A stretch of DNA of 64,000 bases from Bacillus thuringiensis (GTDB taxonomy: Bacteria; Bacillota; Bacilli; Bacillales; Bacillaceae_G). Under the pieces are notes generated by a model that saw nothing but the letters and a program-made list of their open reading frames with translations, did no database searches and was not told where the DNA came from. Below are positions 59,305 through 64,000 of the stretch, piece by piece (the first letter of the stretch is position 1; each line of letters begins with the position of its first letter). The translations under genes were made by a program, and so were the position numbers. The DNA is taken from positions 3,222,501 through 3,286,500 of the forward strand of contig NZ_CP012099.1 of NCBI RefSeq assembly GCF_001182785.1. The letters run 5' to 3'.

Positions 59305-60339
59305 TTATAGCTCCCTCCCGACTTTACGTGCTATATAGAGGAAGAACGGAACTCCAACAAGAGCTACCATAATCCCTATCGCAAGTTCCTTAGGAGGATT
59401 TACTGTTCTTGCTCCTAGGTCAGCTACAACTAATAACATAGCTCCTAATAATGCTGACATAGGAATAATGAGTCTATAATTAACACCAACTAATTTTCTA
59501 GCAATGTGCGGGATAACTAATCCTACAAATCCAATAGAACCAACAGCCGAAACAGAAACACCTGCCAGAATAACTACTATAGTCATCCCTAGTATTCTCG
59601 TTCGGTTCGTTTTCACTCCTAAATTTGTAGCAACATCATCCCCCATTGATATGAGTGAAATAGATCGCCCTAACACTATCGCAAAAATAATCGTTATAAG
59701 AATAATAGGAACTAAAAATTTCAAGTGTTCCCACTTAACCCCTGCAACACCACCAGCATACCAAAACGCTAAATCTTGGCTTAAATCATAATAAATCGCA
59801 ACACCTGAACTTAATGAATGTAAAAGCGCTGCCATAACAGCTCCAGCAATCGTTAACCTCATTGGTGTTAACCCACCTGATGTTGCTGATCCAATAACAA
59901 AAATAAGTACTGTACTTAAGACTGCTCCAATAAAGGAAACAATCATTAAATAGGAATACGGCATATGCGGAAAAAAAGCAAAACTAAGTGCTACTACAAA
60001 CATCGCTCCTGCATTTATGCCAAGTACACCTGCATCAGCTAAAGGATTTCGTGTTACTCCTTGCATAACCGCTCCAGCGACCGCAAAAGCTGCCCCTACA
60101 ACTGCTGCTCCAATTACTCTCGGGAGCCTTAATTCATAAATAATTTGGTGCTGCGTTAATTTCGGATCGTAATCCAAAACCGCTGCCCACACCGTTTGTA
60201 AATGAATATCTTTTGCACCAAATGAAATGGCTAAAAATATAGATCCAATTAAACATAAAATTGTTAAGCTCATGAAACATATGAACTTAATATGTATCCA
60301 GCGGTTATTACCAGCATGTACAGTAGACTTATGTAACAT
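59305..60339 (-). CDS. FecCD-family iron-siderophore permease (first)
   Basis: 344 residues, similar fold: LRLPRVIGAAVVGAAFAVAGAVMQGVTRNPLADAGVLGIN in outline and GSIGFVGLVIPHIARKLVG. AAGGATG is about 9 bases before the ATG. It is the first gene of the operon; a perfect Fur box lies 63-77 bases upstream of the start. Iron limitation should induce it. Confidence 0.93.
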   Translation of the reverse strand: MLHKSTVHAGNNRWIHIKFICFMSLTILCLIGSIFLAISFGAKDIHLQTVWAAVLDYDPKLTQHQIIYELRLPRVIGAAVVGAAFAVAGAVMQGVTRNPLADAGVLGINAGAMFVVALSFAFFPHMPYSYLMIVSFIGAVLSTVLIFVIGSATSGGLTPMRLTIAGAVMAALLHSLSSGVAIYYDLSQDLAFWYAGGVAGVKWEHLKFLVPIILITIIFAIVLGRSISLISMGDDVATNLGVKTNRTRILGMTIVVILAGVSVSAVGSIGFVGLVIPHIARKLVGVNYRLIIPMSALLGAMLLVVADLGARTVNPPKELAIGIMVALVGVPFFLYIARKVGREL

Positions 60340-60401
60340 GTTTCATTTCATCCTTTATATTCAGTTGTTTTTTATAATTATTTTTTATTTGTAATTATTA
60401 T

Positions 60402-60416
60402 TGATAATAATTATCA
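60402..60416. promoter_or_regulatory. Fur box of the siderophore uptake operon
   Basis: TGATAATAATTATCA, a perfect 7-1-7 inverted repeat identical to the minimal Bacillus Fur site TGATAAT-N-ATTATCA. A further TCATTTTCATTT half-site-like run follows. Confidence 0.9.
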
Positions 60417-60617
60417 TTTTCATTTAGATATTATATCCCCACTTTTTTTAAATAGCAAACTATTTTTTTACTTTTCTACAATATTAAAATACTCATTACA
60501 ATTCCCTTCTAAAACTTACAAATACATGCAAAATAGACTACTGGATTATTTTTTAAATTGTAGTATAATTATTGATTATTTTGATTTTTCCAATAAAAAA
60601 ACATCGAAGGTGACACA

Positions 60618-61382
60618 ATGTTCTATATAAAACAACTACTACATTTCACTTACGAACAAGCATTATCTTGCTTATTCCCAGTCATTATTTTCTTAACACT
60701 AGCCCTTTCAAAAATTGTTTCAATCCCAGAGTTATACCGCTATGATTTCATACTCATCGTATGCCTTCTTATGCAGTGGATTATGTACAAGACTGGTCTT
60801 GAAACAAAAGACGAACTAAAAGTAATTACCATCTTTCACCTCATCGGCCTTTTACTAGAAATATATAAAGTACATTTCGGTTCATGGAGTTATCCCGAAG
60901 AGGGATATTCGAAGGTTTTTGGAGTTCCGCTTTACAGCGGTTTTATGTACGCAAGTGTCGCGAGTTACATATGTCAAGCGTGGAGAAGGTTGCATTTAAA
61001 AATGCATCATTGGCCGAAAGCCATTTTTGCCGTGCCGTTAGGAGCTATGATTTACTTCAATTTTTTCACGCATCATTTTCTATACGATTTTAGATGGATA
61101 TTAACTTTACTACTATTCATCGTTTTCTTTCGGACATTTGTGGAATTTTCATTACGAGGCGTTCCATATAAAATGCCACTCGTTCTCTCCTTTTTCCTTA
61201 TCGGTTTCTTCATTTGGGTTGCAGAGAACATCGCAACATTTTTCGGAGCATGGCAATATCCAAATCAACGGGAAGCATGGAGTCTCGTTCACTTAAGCAA
61301 AATTAGTTCATGGTTTTTACTCGTTGTTATTAGCATTATGATTGTCACACAGCTCAAACATTTGAAGGAATCAAAAAGATAA
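60618..61382 (+). CDS. DUF817 family membrane protein
   Basis: 254 residues, about eight TM helices. KVHFGSWSYPEEGYSKVFGVPLYSGFMYASVASYICQAWRRL and WVAENIATFFGAWQYPNQREAWSLVHLSKISSWFLLV are DUF817 landmarks (WSYP and WQYP repeats). CGAAGGTGACACA precedes the ATG. Function unknown. Single gene ended by a strong terminator. Confidence 0.88.
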   Translation: MFYIKQLLHFTYEQALSCLFPVIIFLTLALSKIVSIPELYRYDFILIVCLLMQWIMYKTGLETKDELKVITIFHLIGLLLEIYKVHFGSWSYPEEGYSKVFGVPLYSGFMYASVASYICQAWRRLHLKMHHWPKAIFAVPLGAMIYFNFFTHHFLYDFRWILTLLLFIVFFRTFVEFSLRGVPYKMPLVLSFFLIGFFIWVAENIATFFGAWQYPNQREAWSLVHLSKISSWFLLVVISIMIVTQLKHLKESKR

Positions 61383-61395
61383 TGCTGATTATGTA

Positions 61396-61446
61396 AAAAC
61401 AGTTAGCCCATCACTCATTAGAGAGTGATGGGCTAACTGTTTTTAG
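61396..61446. terminator. Strong terminator after the DUF817 gene
   Basis: AAAACAGTTAGCCCATCACT / AGTGATGGGCTAACTGTTTT, 20-bp perfect stem. Confidence 0.95.
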
Positions 61447-61510
61447 TAATATTTTTTAAACCTTCCTTATCAAGGGAGTTATAATTTACAAGAGTATAAG
61501 CAATTAAACA

Positions 61511-62497
61511 TTATGAACTGCTACTAGCAGAAGATGTTGCTGCAGATGAAGCGGCAATCGTTGCCATCATGGCTGCCTGTTGTGCTTGTATGAGGACTTC
61601 TATCATTGTTTGTAAACCTGTGTTAGTAGCTTTACTTTCCTCACCTTTCTGACTTACGAACAGTTGAATAGCAATAAGAATATTTGTATCTGTATGCCAA
61701 CGGAACAATTTATCCCCCTGCAATTTTTCAATAAATGCTCGAATAGAATGAATCTCTTTTTCTCCGTCCTCGAGTAACGCTAGTAGCCCGATAGCTGGGT
61801 AATGCATCTGTTTTACTTTTACCTTTTCTTGCTTTAACAAATTCCATATATTTGTACATTTTGCAACTAATAGTTCTTCCCTGACATCCTTCTTTAGTGA
61901 AAGAATATGACTCAAAAATTGAAGATCATTCCCTTTACGCAAACCAGCTGTCGCTAGTTTCTGATAAAGACGTTCCACTCGATCCATAAGTGTTTCTACA
62001 TGCTCTGATTGTCCTGCTAATAAAACTGCGAGCGGATAATCATTTGTACTTGTAAGAAAGAGGTGATCCTTTTTCATGCGTTTATATACTTGCATCGAAC
62101 GCTGAATATGTGTGCCATGCTGTTCATTTTCTTCTGTTAAAAGCACAGCTGCTGCGAGATAAGTAAATATACTCCGGCTAAAGCCACCAGTGACCAATTG
62201 TTCATATAAATCTAAAAACGTCCGAAAAGCTTCCTTGTAATCTGTAAAGTGAATATCTAATGTTGCGGCCACTACAAAACGATGATAAGACTTTAAGTAT
62301 GAAAACATCCCTACCTGATTCTTAATATAACTACTAATTTCTAAAAAACGTCCGAGATCAAACAATTTATCACTACCTGCATACATAGCAGCAATCATCA
62401 TTCCTGTTCGAGAATCACTCGTTTTCCATTTTAGTTCTCCCTTTAACTGTACATATGTATGTTTATATTGCTCCAACTTTTGTTCTAATGTAATCAT
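61511..62497 (-). CDS. DUF4003 family protein
   Basis: 328 residues, helical and soluble, with LKWKTSDSRTGMMIAAMYAGSDKLF and YPLAVLLAGQ as family-type pieces and an Ala/Ser-rich end (AASSAATSSASSSS). AGGGGTG lies 6 bases before the ATG at 62497; the frame to 62548 is not supported. No catalytic motif seen; function unknown. Single-gene unit. Confidence 0.85.
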   Translation of the reverse strand: MITLEQKLEQYKHTYVQLKGELKWKTSDSRTGMMIAAMYAGSDKLFDLGRFLEISSYIKNQVGMFSYLKSYHRFVVAATLDIHFTDYKEAFRTFLDLYEQLVTGGFSRSIFTYLAAAVLLTEENEQHGTHIQRSMQVYKRMKKDHLFLTSTNDYPLAVLLAGQSEHVETLMDRVERLYQKLATAGLRKGNDLQFLSHILSLKKDVREELLVAKCTNIWNLLKQEKVKVKQMHYPAIGLLALLEDGEKEIHSIRAFIEKLQGDKLFRWHTDTNILIAIQLFVSQKGEESKATNTGLQTMIEVLIQAQQAAMMATIAASSAATSSASSSS

Positions 62498-62652
62498 AGT
62501 ATTCACCCCTATTTCTAGTTCTTCTCTATTATTATACGCATATTCCATATTTAGGAATACTATAATTAATAATCACACCATAAAAATTATAACATTCTCT
62601 TATCCTTCTTCATCAGCACCACGATGATAATCCCTAATCCTTCAAGAAGTTA

Positions 62653-62691
62653 TACAAAAAAGGTAGATAATAATTTATCTACCTTTTTTGT
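62653..62691. terminator. Bidirectional terminator-like stem
   Basis: AAAAAAGGTAGATAA / TTATCTACCTTTTTT with a short loop, downstream of the DinB-like gene. Confidence 0.85.
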
Positions 62692-62740
62692 ATATATTAT
62701 TTAACATTACAACTGTATTGCTTGTTATATGCAATTAAGA

Positions 62741-63196
62741 CTAAAGAGCTTTAATAATACGTTCCATCGCTTTCATTTGCCCAATATGATCAGCTTCATG
62801 ATAAAGCATCATACCGTAAAGCTCCCCTACTGTTTCCAATCCTAGGAATGGCTCTGGCAGTTTATTTTCAAATGCTTCTGCTGGAATTTCGTTAATACGT
62901 TTTGCTTGTTCTTTTAATTGAGCCGTTAACACTTCTAACGATGGTCCTTCTGTTTTCCATTTAGATGGTCGTGATCCATACCCAAACATACCTGGATATT
63001 CAGTTGGTAATTGTTTGAATTCTTTTCCAAACATGAAAACTTCTGCTGCTGTTAACACGTGACCGATATGCCAACGAATTGTATTGTTAAAACCCTCTGG
63101 CTGCGTATCCGCAGTTTTATCATCTAACGTTTCCATAAATTTAAGTAACGCCCCGCGCGTTATTTCAAATTGTTTTAAACCCACTAGTCTGTTCAT
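62741..63196 (-). CDS. DinB/YfiT-fold metal-dependent protein
   Basis: 151 residues, four-helix bundle: TIRWHIGHVLTAAEVFMFG and YHEADHIGQMKAMERI give the three-histidine metal site of the DinB superfamily, whose known members transfer thiols such as bacillithiol. AAGGGG is 9 bases before the ATG at 63196. It is divergent from a second DinB-fold gene at 63389. Confidence 0.88.
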   Translation of the reverse strand: MNRLVGLKQFEITRGALLKFMETLDDKTADTQPEGFNNTIRWHIGHVLTAAEVFMFGKEFKQLPTEYPGMFGYGSRPSKWKTEGPSLEVLTAQLKEQAKRINEIPAEAFENKLPEPFLGLETVGELYGMMLYHEADHIGQMKAMERIIKAL

Positions 63197-63388
63197 GTTA
63201 TCGTTCCCCTTCTTGATGTACAATTTATTATGAACTAATAATGTTCAACTTATTAAAGTTTCACCTTGTTTAATCTATCAGAAACAAATAAGAAATACAT
63301 CTAATATGCTTATTAAAAATAATAAAAAGGTTCACTCCTCGTAAATATAGAATTACTTACTATGTAAATAAAAGAGGAGTGTACTTGC

Positions 63389-63877
63389 ATGTTACATATT
63401 TTAAAACAGCAATATAATCTTATTAGCTCTACAAGAGAAACTCTATTCACATTTTTAGAAGAAATCCCATTAGAAAAATTACATAGCACTGTTCCGAATT
63501 TCGGGAGCGGTAGCATTATAAAGACACATATTCATGTAGCCGATTGCTATCGATACTGGCTTGGGTCATTCGCATTCAAGCAAAAAAGAGCAGATTTTTC
63601 ATTTGCTAGCGATTACGAAATTGAGCATGCAGATGTCGCGAAAGTCCGTGCTAGATTTAAATTAGTAGATGAGACTGTACAAAGTTTTTTAAATGAATAC
63701 AATGATTGTTGGCTTGAAAACATAGCAAATGAAGTGAAATGGCAAAGAGAACCTTGGAGCACAACTCCGCTATGGCTTTTAACTCATACAGAGACTCATG
63801 AGTTTCATCATAAAGGACAAATTGTATCAATGGCTCGTCACCTTGGATACAATCCTCCTGATACAGACCTTAGTTAA
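63389..63877 (+). CDS. DinB/YfiT-fold metal-dependent protein
   Basis: 162 residues. IIKTHIHVADCYRYWLG holds the first His and THTETHEFHHKGQIVSMARHLGY the other two of the DinB metal site. AGAGGAG is 9 bases before the ATG. Likely a thiol-transferase-type or metal hydrolase-type protein; substrate unknown. A terminator follows. Confidence 0.88.
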   Translation: MLHILKQQYNLISSTRETLFTFLEEIPLEKLHSTVPNFGSGSIIKTHIHVADCYRYWLGSFAFKQKRADFSFASDYEIEHADVAKVRARFKLVDETVQSFLNEYNDCWLENIANEVKWQREPWSTTPLWLLTHTETHEFHHKGQIVSMARHLGYNPPDTDLS

Positions 63878-63916
63878 TTCAATGGTCCATGATTACCGAA
63901 AAAATTAGAATGAATA

Positions 63917-63960
63917 CAAAACGAGCATGTTTTGAAATCCAATCAAAACATGCTCTTAAA
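63917..63960. terminator. Terminator after the second DinB-fold gene
   Basis: GAGCATGTTTTGA / TCAAAACATGCTC, 13-bp stem, T-poor tail on the plus strand and TTTTG on the minus strand. Confidence 0.7.
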
Positions 63961-64000
63961 ATATTCTATCTTACAATCTCCATATCCTCATCAATACCAA

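Overview
The window is a 64 kb stretch of chromosome from a Bacillus cereus group bacterium (cereus/thuringiensis/anthracis type). The evidence is low GC, strong AGGAGG-type ribosome sites, a chromosomal BcII-type metallo-beta-lactamase of the exact family length, an AiiA-type lactonase, the bacillithiol pair yojF-bshB2, a sigI-rsgI pair, and five copies of a repeat that matches my memory of the B. cereus element bcr1. No rRNA, tRNA, CRISPR array, intact insertion sequence or prophage was found. It reads as ordinary accessory chromosome rich in stress, transport and regulator genes.

Layout. 1-6.6 kb: HxlR regulators (one cut by the left edge), a GntR/oxidoreductase operon, cyclopropane fatty acid synthase, and an aldo/keto reductase-SRPBCC operon behind a duplicated operator region. 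6.7-15.9 kb: subtilase, SGNH hydrolase, MBL hydrolase, kinase-like protein, NIF3, PhzF, two GNATs, DJ-1/PfpI. 16-19.5 kb: acyl-CoA ligase, a quinone reductase-like flavoprotein divergent from a third HxlR gene, ArsR regulator. 19.7-26.6 kb: envelope region with a GH18-NodB-GT2 fusion, sigI-rsgI, a decayed gene and a small GT2. 26.7-30 kb: a duplicated LysE/small-membrane-gene segment bracketing a BNR-repeat membrane protein. 30-36.2 kb: YobU/YobV-like pair, PadR-DUF1048-DrrAB operon, Fnr-box-controlled hcp. 36.7-46.4 kb: 34-residue membrane peptide, BcII, GH25, MazG, small membrane genes, serine hydrolase, flavin monooxygenase, Crp-VOC operon divergent from a paired small transporter, AiiA lactonase. 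46.8-57 kb: amino acid permease, Bcr/CflA efflux pump, small membrane genes, SDR, yojF-bshB2, ArsB/NhaD-like transporter, GNAT. 57-64 kb: Fur-box-controlled siderophore uptake operon, DUF817, DUF4003 and two DinB-fold genes.

How genes work together. A palindrome AAAGTACGTACTTT, or its core AGTACGTACT, with a nearby TTAAGTA/GGTACT element lies in front of the third HxlR gene and its divergent flavoprotein, twice in front of the aldo/keto reductase operon, and upstream of cfa. This suggests one HxlR-type redox or electrophile regulon. The PadR operon, Fnr-hcp unit, Crp-like/DUF606 divergon and Fur-siderophore operon each carry a recognisable operator. The least expected observations are the insertion-duplication-like structure at 27.2-29.9 kb, the three-domain polysaccharide protein, a gene that appears to start at AUU, several uncatalogued small ORFs, a candidate C-rich small RNA, and a pseudogene whose five internal stops are all TAA or TAG. 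Functions are assigned by motif reading and memory of families; no database search was run.
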